In this document: in pieces, positions 1 through 12,400 of the stretch
Layout: each line of letters starts with the position of its first letter
Numbering within the stretch: position 1 is the stretch's first letter
Assembly (NCBI GenBank): GCA_963691655.1
Contig: OY829329.1
Span: 56,557,408 to 56,621,407, forward strand
Reading direction: 5' to 3'
Source of the DNA: Toxonevra muliebris
Lineage: Eukaryota; Arthropoda; Insecta; Diptera; Pallopteridae
DNA: 64,000 nucleotides
Notes under the pieces: model-generated
Database searches by the model: none
Seen by the model: the letters and a program-made list of their open reading frames with translations, nothing else
Told to the model about the DNA's origin: nothing
Position numbers and translations under genes: made by a program

Positions 1-180
1 GCATTGGTGATAATAATCCATTATCCTGCCCCATGGCGATATTTTTTGTCTCAAGCTTCTTCTTTTTTGTTGGTGTGGATATGTATAAATATCTATATAC
101 ATTGTAAATCTTTTGAACTTTTTTGTTTGTATCGCATGTATGTCTGGTTGTGTGTATGTGGGTGTAAGCATTGATATGTA

Positions 181-306
181 CACTGGCAGATCCAGATATT
201 TTCAAAGGGGGTTATATATTTTTTGTTCAGTCTAAAATTATTAAAATCAAAATGTATGGAATTTTCGTTGGTATCCCCTAAAGCCCCATCCTAGGACCCA
301 CCAGTG
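181..306. mobile_element. 126-bp hAT-type MITE with perfect 8-bp target duplication
   Basis: The element begins CACTGGCAGATCC and ends with the inverted counterpart GGACCCACCAGTG, mismatched at a few positions. It is flanked on both sides by the identical octamer GATATGTA (173-180 and 307-314). An 8-bp duplication with CACTGG-type ends fits the hAT superfamily. It has no coding capacity and must have been moved in trans. Confidence 0.75.
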
Positions 307-1355
307 GATATGTATATGTGTGCATTTGTCTTTTGACAGTTCCTTTTGATTTGCCAATTTTCAATATCCTCTTTTTTTTGTCTCTTGTTTATTTGGTGTT
401 TATTTGTTTCATTTTATTTTTATGCCTGAATGCCCCGGTAGATTCTTCATCATAGTCAGAAAATGCTTTCAAAATACAGTAATTTTCACTTAAAGCGAAT
501 TTTAGGGGGCCCAGTAAAAATAGTTTGAGAAAAGACAAATTGCTATGGCTGCACCAGTGATGTCACAGAAAAAAAATATACTCAGAAAGTGTAATTTTGT
601 TTTCTATAATTTATTTGATACAACTCAAATTTTCACTTCTGCTTTTAAAATAAATTTCTAGTTAGGTTAAAATGGCTCTGTGTGGATGCCAGCGTGCTTA
701 GCCCAAATGGCCCATTGTGATGATGAAGGAGCTAAGTCCATATCTCGATAATGCAGGCCATTTTAACCATTGAGGAAGCTGGCATTAGCATAAGAGATAA
801 GTTAAAGTTTCATTTTCTTCTCCGTTATCTCAACTTGAATTTCCTGTAACCACCTAAGTCTACTAATGAAGTGCATGTTTGTTCAAGCTTTTCGTAGAAC
901 CAATTCTATTGTCAGACATCAGACATCAGTAAAGAAATGGATTTAATTCTCATAAAATCGCTCTTCATTCGCCAATTGCTGTCTATCAATAATAAGAGTG
1001 TCAAACTTGTCGTTGAAGATTTCCTGACCTGTCCTTTATGTTTTCCTGGCCATTTCGAGATAGATTTTAGTCGCAGGGCAGCCAGCACATTATGAGTTAG
1101 GAAGTAAAATATGGTGTCCAAAAATTTGATGTTTGCACTTCTCAAATTACCAGTGATGCAGAGTGAAAGAGTTCTTTGGACTTATATAAGTATTTTCGTT
1201 CATATGAATTGCTTTGTAATGAGTCGTCTACCAGGCTATAACTAGGTAAACCATAATCAAAAGACGCTTGACTAAGAAAGTGTATAGCTAATAAATCAGT
1301 ATGCTCTATTTACTTTCTATCGTTATATTTTTTTAATTATATTTTTCAATCAAAG

Positions 1356-1470
1356 TTCGTTATAATTGAAAGCTATGCTCTTTTTGAATGCTAAATTGAT
1401 TCGTTGTAACCGAAAATTTGCTCTAACCGAAATTTAATTTTAAATGGGTTCGTTATAACCGAAAAGGGCT
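1356..1470. repeat. Degenerate 44-49-bp tandem repeat with CGTTATAACCGAAA core
   Basis: The core occurs as CGTTATAATTGAAAG (1358), CGTTGTAACCGAAAA (1402) and CGTTATAACCGAAAA (1451). An extra CTCTAACCGAAA half copy lies near 1421. No coding or structural role is visible. Confidence 0.6.
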
Positions 1471-2555
1471 GTAGTTTTTATTTGTAAGTGATAAAGTTAC
1501 AAAACTTTTCTTTTTTTCCTACCCCCAAAAATTGAGCTGCAATGAGACTTTGCATAATCAATCTTCAACGAACCGTGTTTTCTTGAAAAGTTTCAGTTAG
1601 AAACTAATTTTGTAGCTCTTATGTGTTTATTTTCTTTAGGGTTCTTATATCTTAACACTTTAATATTATGCATTTTCCTTGTGAAATTGATTTTCGTTAC
1701 TCACGAAAATCCTGTCCCTATGGGAGCTTAGCAAATATATTTGTCATATATTTAAGGGGTTACATGGGTTTGAAAATTGGAATGGAGTAAAAGTCTAGGA
1801 GATAGAGCCTTGGGAAGTTACGCTCATTAAGACAAGTCGGCTGAAAACAGAAAACTTTAATCACCTTTTCCTCAAAACTCTATTTTTGAAGTCGGTTGAC
1901 ATGATTTCTCAATAAATAATGGACCAATCTTGTTCAAATTTACCACGCTTCTTTAAGATAAGATTGTCTAGTGCTTGAATGAAGGGTTTTATATTTTTTT
2001 ATCACAACTAATTTTACAACTTTGTTAGATTTGCTTTATAGTTTTTTTTATTTCATAGTTAATGTATGTACAAATATAGGATATTTTCGATTGGTTGAAG
2101 ATAAAAATTGTTTATTTTTTTGCTTTTTTGCTCATTATTTGTAAAGGTAATGTTCGTAATAATAGTTACACTTCATAACTATTCATTTTAACTCCTCTGC
2201 ACAACTTTTTTGGAAATTTAAACGGTAAATTGTGGAGAAAATATAATCTAGCAACGCTGTTGTCAACAAAATAGAAAGTTTAAATTCTCAATATATGATT
2301 TACTTGAACTTTCTGTGAATGAACTACAAATTGGCTTGCTCAAAATAATAGTTACACCTACAAGTGTAATTTAATACATTTAAATAAAAGTTAATATTAC
2401 ATTTTTTTCTGATTTTTTTTAAAGAACGGTAAGCTTTCTCTAATATTTTTTGCAAAACGACATGAATTGATAATGGAAATTCTTATTCATATGGGTCGTA
2501 AATCACATCGTACCGACGAAAAATCCCCGATCGGTTTCCAACTTGAGAAAATATT

Positions 2556-2605
2556 GTTATATTTTATCAATGAGGAATTTGTTATATTTTATCAATGAGG
2601 AATTT
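2556..2605. repeat. 25-bp perfect tandem duplication
   Basis: Two identical 25-bp units (2556-2580 and 2581-2605) start GTTATATTTTATCAATG. This looks like simple replication slippage in intronic DNA. Confidence 0.9.
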
Positions 2606-3048
2606 AAATTTTTATGATAATGAAATATGAAAAATATCATATCTAAAACTTGTTGGAACCATGTTGAATATATTTTTATATTTTTCACTGAATGACCAAT
2701 CTAAGTATTCGCCCAGCATTAATTTAGCTCATTTAAAACACTTTACATTATTTAAGGGGACTTCCAAACTAGATCAGTGTTGAATGCTTCTCAGAGTTCT
2801 CATTGACTCTAGAAGGTTATGGTCATACTATGAACCGTACCGGTCTATGTTAAACATTTGCCATTTTTTTTTAATCATACCTATCCATGTATTTCATGAA
2901 AAGCAATGTCCTTTAAAAAATTAACATTTTTCTTACATTATTAGCAATATTTGTAATGATGCATGAGAAAAAAAATTTTCTTTTATTCATAGATATAATA
3001 TATAAATTAAATTATTTATCCTTGGTTGTTGTTTCTTTGCACCTACAG

Positions 3049-3427
3049 GATAAACTACTCTTCTCATTAATTCTAAACATCAATTTACTCAAAGCAGAAG
3101 GTAAAGTCGATACTGCCGAATGGATGTTCTTATTGACTGGCGGCGTTGGACTCGAGAATCCCTATCCAAGTCCAGCCAAATGGTTGGGTGTTAATAGTTG
3201 GAATGAGATTTGTCGTTTGTCAGATTTGACACATTATAAGGGCTTACGTCAAAATGTACAATCGAATATAACAGATTGGAAATTATATTTTGATTCATCA
3301 ACGCCACAGGACAATTTGTCCATACCAAAAGATTGGGCAAATCGTTTAAGTTTATTTCAGAAGTTATTACTATTGCGTGTATTTCGTCCGGATAAATTGG
3401 TGCCGGCAGTGTTGAGATTTGTTGCTG
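3049..3427 (+). CDS. Dynein heavy chain exon a (first in window)
   Basis: Residues 1-126 of the visible part, from DKLLFS to [15 protein letters not shown]. The acceptor is CACCTACAG|GAT, phase 0. The donor is GCTG|GTATGA, leaving one base that joins AG of the next exon to make a Glu codon, giving RFVA-E-DLGQEF as in other dyneins. It encodes the segment just before the AAA6 module, with [11 protein letters not shown] and [10 protein letters not shown]. The next intron is only 65 nt. Confidence 0.93.
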
Positions 3428-6400
3428 GTATGAAAGCGTACAATTAAATTGAAGAGTGTTTAAAGTTTTTCTCTTATTCTGTTTTTTTTTAGAGGATCTT
3501 GGGCAAGAATTTGTCGATCCACCACAATTCGATCTGATGGCATCATTCATGGACTCACATTCCTGTATACCTTTAATTTTTATACTAACACCAGGTTCAG
3601 ATCCCACAGCAACCCTGTTGAAATTTGCAGATGAACAAGGTTTCGGCACGAATCGTCTCTTTTCATTGTCACTCGGTCAGGGGCAGGGTCCAATTGCAAT
3701 GAAAATGATCGATAATGGTATTAAGCTTGGCAATTGGGTGGTATTACAAAATTGTCATTTGGCTAAAAGTTTTATGCCTTCGTTGGAGAAAGTATGCGAA
3801 AGTATGATACCGGATAGCACACATCCCGATTTCCGCCTATGGCTCACCTCATATCCGGCAGATCATTTTCCCGTTGTAGTATTACAGAACGGCATCAAAA
3901 TGACAAATGAACCGCCGAAAGGTTTACGTTCAAATATAATACGTTCGATGCTTAGTGATCCAATTAGTGATCTAGAGTGGTATGAATCGTGCAAACAATC
4001 GCTAACATTCAAACAATTGATTTATTCGCTGTGTTTCTTTCACGCGGTCATACAAGAGCGGCGTTATTTCGGTCCGATCGGTTGGAATATACCGTATGAG
4101 TTTAATGAAACCGATTTACGTATTAGCCTGATGCAGCTAAAGATTTTCCTGGATCAATATGAGGGTGTCAACTATGATGCTTTACGTTATTTAACTGGCG
4201 AGTGTAATTATGGTGGACGTGTCACTGACGATTGGGATCGTCGTACATTGAAAACTATATTGAATTTATACTATGCACCAGAAGTTTTGGATTTAGAAAA
4301 TCCAAAATATTTCGATGCTGAACGTTTATATTATGTGCCTGCATTCAAAGAAGTTGAATTGTATTTGACATATACAAAAGAATTGCCTCAACGTACATTG
4401 CCGGGAATATTTGGATTCCATGCAAATGCTGACATAATGAAAGATCAGCAGGAAACGGATATGCTGCTTTCGCATACGTTATTGACGCAGGTATGATTTA
4501 TGAACCAAACAATAAGGTTTCCAAAGTATTTTAGCTTTAAGAAACGAGAGATAAAGTCTATATTATTGGCTCCGGTAATTGCTTGACGCATTTTTAAATA
4601 CCTGCGAAATCAAATCTTTACTAAAGACATTATCTCGTCTGTTATTTGAATTTTTGGTTGAACTGCGTTTTGTGTTGTGGAGTAGTTTAATAAATACTGA
4701 CATTCCTTTGCTTAAAATTGCTTACCCTTTTAAAAAATAAATAGGATCGTGTGGTAAGTATCAAACGCTCTCAGTTTTTGAATTAACTTAATTAGATTTT
4801 GCCCACTATATTCTATGCTAATAATATTAAAGGATCTTTACGAAAGACGTGTAAGTATCAGAAAGTTAGAAAAGTTGATCGAATTTAATCATTTGTTGTG
4901 TTTTTTTGTTTTTTGAATTCTATGCTGTGTGCCCTTAGCAATTGGAAAAATCGCAAGTATTTTACATTGAAGTCTTATCCAAACGTTTTCCTGAAAACCT
5001 TTTCCTACCTACCATTCCTTCATGTCCTGATTTCCTTTCCCTTTTCCCTAAGGACACTAGTTCTTCTGGCGGTGATGAAGGTGAAGCTGGCGAGAAACTT
5101 TTGACACCCGAGGAAGTGGTCATCAATGTGGCCACTGATATTCTACAAAAGTTACCAAAAGATTTTGATCGTGATGCTGCTCTATCCAAGTACCCAACGA
5201 GTTATCATCAGAGCATGAATACGGTGTTGGTACAGGAGATGACACGCTTCAATGTCTTATTGAATACAATACGTTCCAGTTTGATAACATTACGCAAGGC
5301 CATTAAGGGTAAGTGACGCAAACAAACAATGACTTTTGTTTTACTTATTTTGATTATGTTGTTTAAAAAAGGCTAACTTAACCCCTTAGAAGTTCAGCGG
5401 AAATGTTTTGGAAAATTAAGTAATATCAAATTTCAAAGATTTCAATTCTACTGAACTTAAAATGGCGGATCAAAAACATCAAAATGCTGAGATTTCGATT
5501 CAGCATTTTCAATTTTTGAAATATGTTGCCAAACTCGGGTTCAATGACCCCAAAATCTGTCTATGTCGAATTTCATTGGAGTAATTGTTCACGTTTTCGA
5601 TGTGCTATTGTGAGCCAGCTATTTTTCAATATCAAATTCAGCAACCCCAGAAAACCTGAAGATGCTGTTAGAGGTGTAAATCACTGGCAGGGAGGGGGTT
5701 AATTTGAAAAGTCTAAATATTTTTCAAAAAGAATTCAAAAAGAATCTTAGAAAAACTTGCCGATCCAGGGATTGACTGCTCGCCATAGGCTAGCGGTTAG
5801 TGTGCTGGATTGCTACGTAGGATGCCTAGTGTTGATTCGATATAGTATCGATACTTTTACTCATTACTTATATTGACTAAACTATGCCACCGAAAATATT
5901 AGAAAAAAGTATCGAATATGTACTTGTATCGAATACTCGTTTAAGAGACAAATTACACTATTCCACACAATACTGGCATGAGGCGCCTCATACTTTATTT
6001 CTTTGATCATGATGGCGTACTCAGTTTTTTGCCTTTACGTCATGTTTTTGAGATATTTCTACTAGAAACACGTGAATCATAGTTAGCGAAAATACATTAA
6101 AAATATTTGAGGGCAAAAACGAAACAAAAATATCAGATGGCGAAGTAGACCAAAGCTGACTGAGTGAAAATTTTCAAGGCTGTCATACAGAAATGACGAA
6201 TGCGCTACCTGACGTAAAAGAAACATTGCAATTTATTGAGTAAGAGTTAACTTATATGATATTTATTATTTTTAGATAAATAATAAAAGATATTTATTAT
6301 ATTTGGAAAAATAATAATAGCAGGAAAACTAATTATAGCTTGTTAAAAATATTTTATTTTAATGAAAAGGTTTCAATATTCATTATATTTTACATAAATG

Positions 6401-9400
6401 GGCTGCAATATTTTCTAGAGCTTTAAAGCTGCACTGCAATATTTACATACATTGGAATATTGCAGTAAGACTCAATGTTGTTTAAAAATATCGAGTATCC
6501 GATACTGACTTTTTTTTTCGATACATAGTAAAATACTTATGGTATGACATCGAGAAAAAAAGTACTTGAATCGAATGAAAAGTATCGAGACTTTACTCGT
6601 ATTTACTTATATCGAATCATCACTAAGGATGCCCAGGCTCTAAAAGAGAAAATATAACTTTTTCTACAGGTTCCCAGCTCTTGGCTGGGAATGGCAAGCC
6701 TCCAAGAGTAAAAATTGCCTCAGAAAAGCTTTTCACTTCGCCGTTCAGATTCGGTATAAAACTGTAGGTCCCTTCCATTCAAGTGCAAATATAACTTACA
6801 TAACGTGAATGGATGCGAAGATCTCAGCCCTCTATGACCTGTTATGCCATAATAGTAGCAGTGGTAGTAGTAGGATCCAAACATTTCCAAAGGGGAGGAT
6901 GGGCGTTAAATTTTTTTTTTGTCCCTTTCAAATTATTTCTTTTTTCAATTCATGACGGACGATTCAAATGTATTAAATTTTCATCTTTACTACTCCTACT
7001 CAGACCTACTCTGCTTATCTTGGTTATCAACAGATTAAGAAAACAGAAAACGAACAGCTTCATAGGCTATCTTTCGCATAAAAAGTTAGACTAAGCCTAT
7101 GGATGAGGCTTCCTTGAAGCGCAGGAGGGTTTAACTCTCTCTCTTTCAAAGAAATTCGTCGATAAACGCCACCAAATTGATTGTTATTTCGTCGAGTACA
7201 GTTTTCTACTATTCGTATTCTTTGAAGGTATTTGGTTCTGAGAAGAACCATGAATTTCGCAAAGTACGAGAAGAAAAAGCCGAAAAAGGCGGAAGAAGGG
7301 TACAGTTGTAATGCCACCTGTAGATGTCAATAGCACAACAGCTTCTATTCTGTACGTACTTTTTTTCTCTGTGCTATGGAAGTGATTTACGATGGCAAGG
7401 CGACAGACATACTTTCTTCTCCTTCGAAACATCCAAGGAAAACGAAGTCGGAAAGAAAGATGATGGTGATGAATTCATGCTCGCGATTCCTGCTTATGTG
7501 GTTGACTACTCTCTTAGCAAAAAGTTACTTATCTTTCCGGGTTTGGATTTTCCCTAACCTCTTTAGAATTGAAAATTAAACCCTTTAGTGTTCTTTTGCT
7601 ACATTATATGTATCGTAAAGAATGATATTGCTCTAGTTTATGCAGATTTTATCGTTGAAAAACTCTTAAAAAATAATAAATTCAATATAAATTATTTTAC
7701 AAATCCAAAATATATTCGCAAAAATTTATAAAAGTATAGAGAAAACATAAAATTAGAATAAAAAAAGTTTAAAAAAAAACATAGATATGTTACAAGTAAA
7801 CAAGATCACTACAGCTTCTCTGCAATTTATATATTAATCTTTCTTTTCTGCTTCTTCTTGTGGAGATATTGCTGGCTCAATAGATGAAGGTGCAGCTTGC
7901 TCAAAATTCTCCTCTGCTTCCTGTACAGAATCCGCTTGCTGGACAGTTTCCGCTGGCTGAACATTTTCCGCTGGCTGAGCAATTTCCGTTTGCTGAACTG
8001 TTTCCGCTGGCTGAACAGTTTCCTCTGGCTGAACAGTTTCCGCGGGCTGAACAGTTTCCGCTGACTGAACAGTTTCCGCTGGCTGAACAGTTTCCGCTGG
8101 CTGAACAGTTTCCCCTTGATGTACAATTTCCTTTTCCTCTTTTTGAGCAGCTTCCACTTCAATTTCAGACACAGAGTGTTTAAACTTCAATTCTTTGTCA
8201 ATAATACTGAATGGAACCGTATTCTGGTCAATAACATTTATTCCTAAAGGTAGAGCAAGGTTTTGTACTTCTAACAATCTCTGCTCTTCATTACTCGTTT
8301 CCGAAGCTTTTTGGCTCTCTTTTCCATGGCCCGACGATGACGTATCATTGTATTCATTTTCCATTTCTTCGCTCATTTCTTCCTCTTCAATTTTGCAAGT
8401 TTGTATGTCACACTCTACATCTAATTTAAATGGTATTTTTATTTTAGCAAGCCGCTCAGATTCTGTGTCTTCCACACGGATAGGTTTAGACTTTTGAGAA
8501 TGTTTTAATTTTTTGCTTTGAGTTTTCTCTGTTTTTACTTTATCAGTCTTTTCTTGTTCTATTGTCGGTGATGGATTTGTGTGAGGTGAATTGTATTCAA
8601 ATGATGTTATGGCATCCAATATATCATCCTCTATACCACCCTTTTCTTCTTCTTCGACTAATTTTTCACATACCAATTTTTTAACCCTGGGAACAATCAT
8701 AACTTTGTCTTCATCGAGCATTTGCCTTATGTATTTTTCACGTGTAATTTCCGCTTCGCACTTGCAACGATCGCTTTCCATCGCTTGCATTTCACTTTCA
8801 GTAATTAGCAACATAGATTTTTCCTCCCCCTCTTCAATCTCTTCCATTTCTTCGAAACTGGTTCCGTCCATTTCGTATTCACACTCTTCTTCTTCGGGTA
8901 TATAATGTAGAACATTGCCAAGTATCGCTTTCAAAATAACTCGCGGATCATTTTCATCTTCTTCTTCCTCTAAGCCAATGTGTTCCTCCAAGTCGTCTTC
9001 CCATTCCGTACTTGTTCTGCTATCTCCAGGTTCTGCAGGCACAAAACTGTTTACAATCTCTTTTATAAGAACAAGCAAAAATTGGTGTTCTACCTTAGTT
9101 GTACTTTCCCGGTGTATGCTCACACTTTCTTTATATCCAAAATCGATACCAATGTCTGACAATTCTGAGCTACTGCCAGATTGGATATATGAATCGGAAA
9201 AGTTTAAATCACCAGCCTTCGACATTATATCGAATGTGCTGACAGTTGGTTTTAACAGTGTCGGTCCATTAAAATCACTTGGTAAGTCAAAAAGATTTGA
9301 TCCTCTGAAACTACCAGGTTCACTCTGTGGAAACTCATATAAGAGCTTCTCTTCGTTAACTAGCGATTTGGTGTAGTCCATTGCTGGTGTGTAAGAGAAC

Positions 9401-12400
9401 TTTGAGCCTCTTACAAATAATGATTTTTTAGTGTTACTACTAGTTGATGATAACTTATCTTCGTATGAAGCATGCAAGTCAATGTGCGATGGTGAACTTA
9501 AAAGTTTGCATAAATTGATTGGCTCCTCAGATTCGCGAAGTGAGCCTTGACGTTGTATTTCATCTAATGAGTCATTTACAATGTCCCATGCATTCTCGTG
9601 AGCGATACGTTCGGTTGATGTCTTCCAACGACGGCCAGGTACAGCGTATCTAATTGCCTTGCGCAAAATGGCCTTCGCTTCACTTTTTCTGGGGGTGCAT
9701 TCGCATGTTGTACAGTAGCACTCGGAGTGGTCAGGTGAAATTGTATAGAGATCAGTATCGATTAGGCGATCGATAGTTTCATTTGCAATTGTGAATGATA
9801 CATCATAGGGTTCTAGCAGCTTATATACATTCGGTAATAGAACGCTATCAATAACATACTTGGATACAGTTACATTTTCGTTTTGCTTCATTATTTTCTC
9901 CAGATCTGGGAAAACAATGTCCTTTAATGTATAACGCAATTTATCGAAATTGAGTGGATTTTGTATGTCTTTAAATGAGTCCAGCCAGCGTTGTATATCC
10001 TTGTCGATGGTTTTGGCCAGGTTAATGATGCTATCTTTTGCATGATCGTCGGCATATTCACGCGTATCCACCGTAAGAATATTCTCTAGATATTCCTTAG
10101 AGACACCAGTATCGGCTGTACTAGTTTCATTGTAGAATTGTTCGTAAATTTCACGCATTTCATTTTCCTTTTGCCGTAAACCTGCTTCGGCTGCTTCCCG
10201 ACGCCAACGTTCTTTCTGCGCTAGCATCGTTACAAAGTGTAGTACACGTTGTTCTTGCAAGCGACCCATCTCCTCGGAAAGGAATCGCATTAGCCAACCA
10301 ACTGTAGAACCTTCATAATCATGAAGCATTGCTTCCAATTCTTCGTTATCATTCTCATGAAGCTGATGCAATAAACGTTCATTCTTTCTTTTCGATTCTG
10401 TGTTGCTTTCCTGATCTACCTTTATCACATCTTCTTCCTCTTCGATTACATCCTCTATTATTGCTTTCTCGAATTCAACTTGAATCTTTTCGGCAACACT
10501 AGTCGCAGGAGAAACTCCTGAATATGGTTGATGGGGAATCTTTCCAAGTAGGCACTTAGGTACAGTTCTTTGCTTGGTAGATTGTTTGCGGAGACCCTAA
10601 AAATGTGAAATAAGAGAGAAGGTAATTAAAAATGTTTGCGGAGACCCTAAAAATGTGAAATAAGAGAGAAGGTAATTAAAAATGTTTGCACTCTAAAGAA
10701 ATACGCGAACTGGTGTTCATACCGTTAAGCTTTCATACATCTTCCTAAGATTATCTTCAGCGCAGAAGTTCTGCTCGACTTCACGTATGCGTCCTTTAGG
10801 CTTAGACCATTCCTTCAACTTAGCAAATGGACACACTAATTTCTTCATATTGACCGCTCTCTTCTCCAAATCATCCATACGTTCCTCGAAGGCTTTTTGG
10901 CCCTTGAAATGCCTTCGAGTCGGATTGACACCATAACGCTGCTGCGGCCCATAGAACTCTGAACTGGGATTACCGAATTGACTAACAATATTCTCTTTCC
11001 TCCAATTTCGTGGTAGCTGGGCCTTTTTCATATTTAATATTCGAATTTGACGCTGATATTCGATTTCGTTCTTACGCAGACCAGCTTTACGCTTAGCTGA
11101 AATTCGCTCATAGCTCATTTGTATACGTGTTTTTGAAGCTTCATGCATTTCCTTTTCACGTTTATCGAACATTTGTATTAATAAATCGAGACGCATCATC
11201 TGACACTCCTGTATATGTTCTTCGCGTTCGATCCAATATTCCCATTCGAAAGCCTCAAGTATATGTTTAAATTTCGAAAGCTTGGCATACTCGCGGGCTT
11301 CGTCCAGCTGTCGTTTGAAATTTTCCTTAAGTGCCTTGGAAAATGCCCAGCGTTTACGTGAGCGTTCGAGTACTTCGACTTCATAGAGACCAGGCGGTTG
11401 CGTACCGGGCAGTATGGTGGGCAATTTAAATAGCTCAAGTCGGTCCAATTCATTTTCTTTATTCGAAACGTCCGGTAAGTAAGGTAAAGTCTGTGCCGAT
11501 GATTCCCTATGAAAGGATAGAAAATATTTATAGTTTGCAGTAATATTTGGTTATTTGGTAATAGCATTCCTTGCTTAATTGAGTTTGCCGCTTAATTGCA
11601 TTTTTAGTTCAAAATGTGATCGGTTATTGGGCTAGAAATTGTACATTTACGATTATTTTAGTAATCTAATTTAGTTTAAATCAATTGTAAAATTCACAGC
11701 TCAGGTGTTTTAATAAGCTGATTTGAATAGAAAGTTCATTTAAATTAAGTACAAGTAATTTTTTATTGCAATCTATCTATCTTATGAGTTTTCTGCGTCC
11801 GCCCTTCCGTCCACGTCTGGTTGTTTTCCAGTATTTTATGCTATTGTAGCTTCACTTAATAATATCTATTTTAATGGTCTCTTTATCAAAATGAAATTTG
11901 AAGCACTTAACTGTTTGCTACATTAAGTATACTTTATACATACATACATATGTACTATAGAAATCTACCACGAGGGTTGAAAATATTCTTTGTTGTGCTG
12001 TGTTATCAGCAAATATCCAATGAAACATTCACGAAGTTCATACTTACCTAGATAAATATACCCAGTGGGAAGGTAGGTAATATATGATAATGCCTGCCAA
12101 TCGGTGAATTCTATAATGTAAATGAATATATCCCAAGGTTGATTGCCAAAATATATGAAGAGCAACGATTTTTCGATTTCTGCACTATACGGTTATTGAA
12201 TAATCGAGCACTTATTGTTTAAAATGATTAATTATTTCCTCAAAGAAGAAATAACGCAAAGAGGAATGCTTTACTTTCGCTAAGATATCACTGTGTGAAA
12301 TACACATTACCGTTTCTCATTGGGTATTTTCGGGATTGCTCCATCGAAAATACACAAGCATTTAAAGATTGTATTAAATTAAGACGCTGATAGCACATTG

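Larger units (their letters stand above)
1..3048. other. Non-coding upstream segment, probably dynein intron
   Basis: No exon could be supported here on either strand. The segment ends in a pyrimidine-rich tract and acceptor (CACCTACAG, 3040-3048) directly before a dynein exon that starts in phase 0, so at least its right part is intron of that gene. It holds a short hAT-type element (181-306), a tandem repeat with a CGTTATAACCGAAA-like core (1356-1470) and a 25-bp duplication (2556-2605). Solitary TTAAGGGG motifs near 1752 and 2753 resemble ends of TTAA-flanked elements, but no partners were found. A short dynein exon could still be hidden. Confidence 0.6.

Noticed and set aside
1752..2765. 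TTAAGGGG motifs at both ends as one element
   Set aside because: The two motifs are in the same orientation, not inverted, and the following bases differ.
3191..3649. Minus-strand 152-codon frame opposite the dynein exons
   Set aside because: It overlaps conserved dynein sequence and crosses a validated intron; shadow frame.
5379..5701. TTAACCCCTTAG...GGGAGGGGGTTAA, a possible further TTAA element
   Set aside because: TTAA and about five C/G bases match, but the inverted ends do not extend beyond that.
7884..8183. Plus-strand frame rich in PLAEQFP repeats
   Set aside because: It is the complement of the CFAP91 hexapeptide array. The minus frame continues for hundreds of conserved codons, the plus frame does not.
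8195..9376. Plus-strand Ser-rich frames across CFAP91 exon 4
   Set aside because: They are shadows of Glu-rich coding sequence on the opposite strand, with no motif or splice support.
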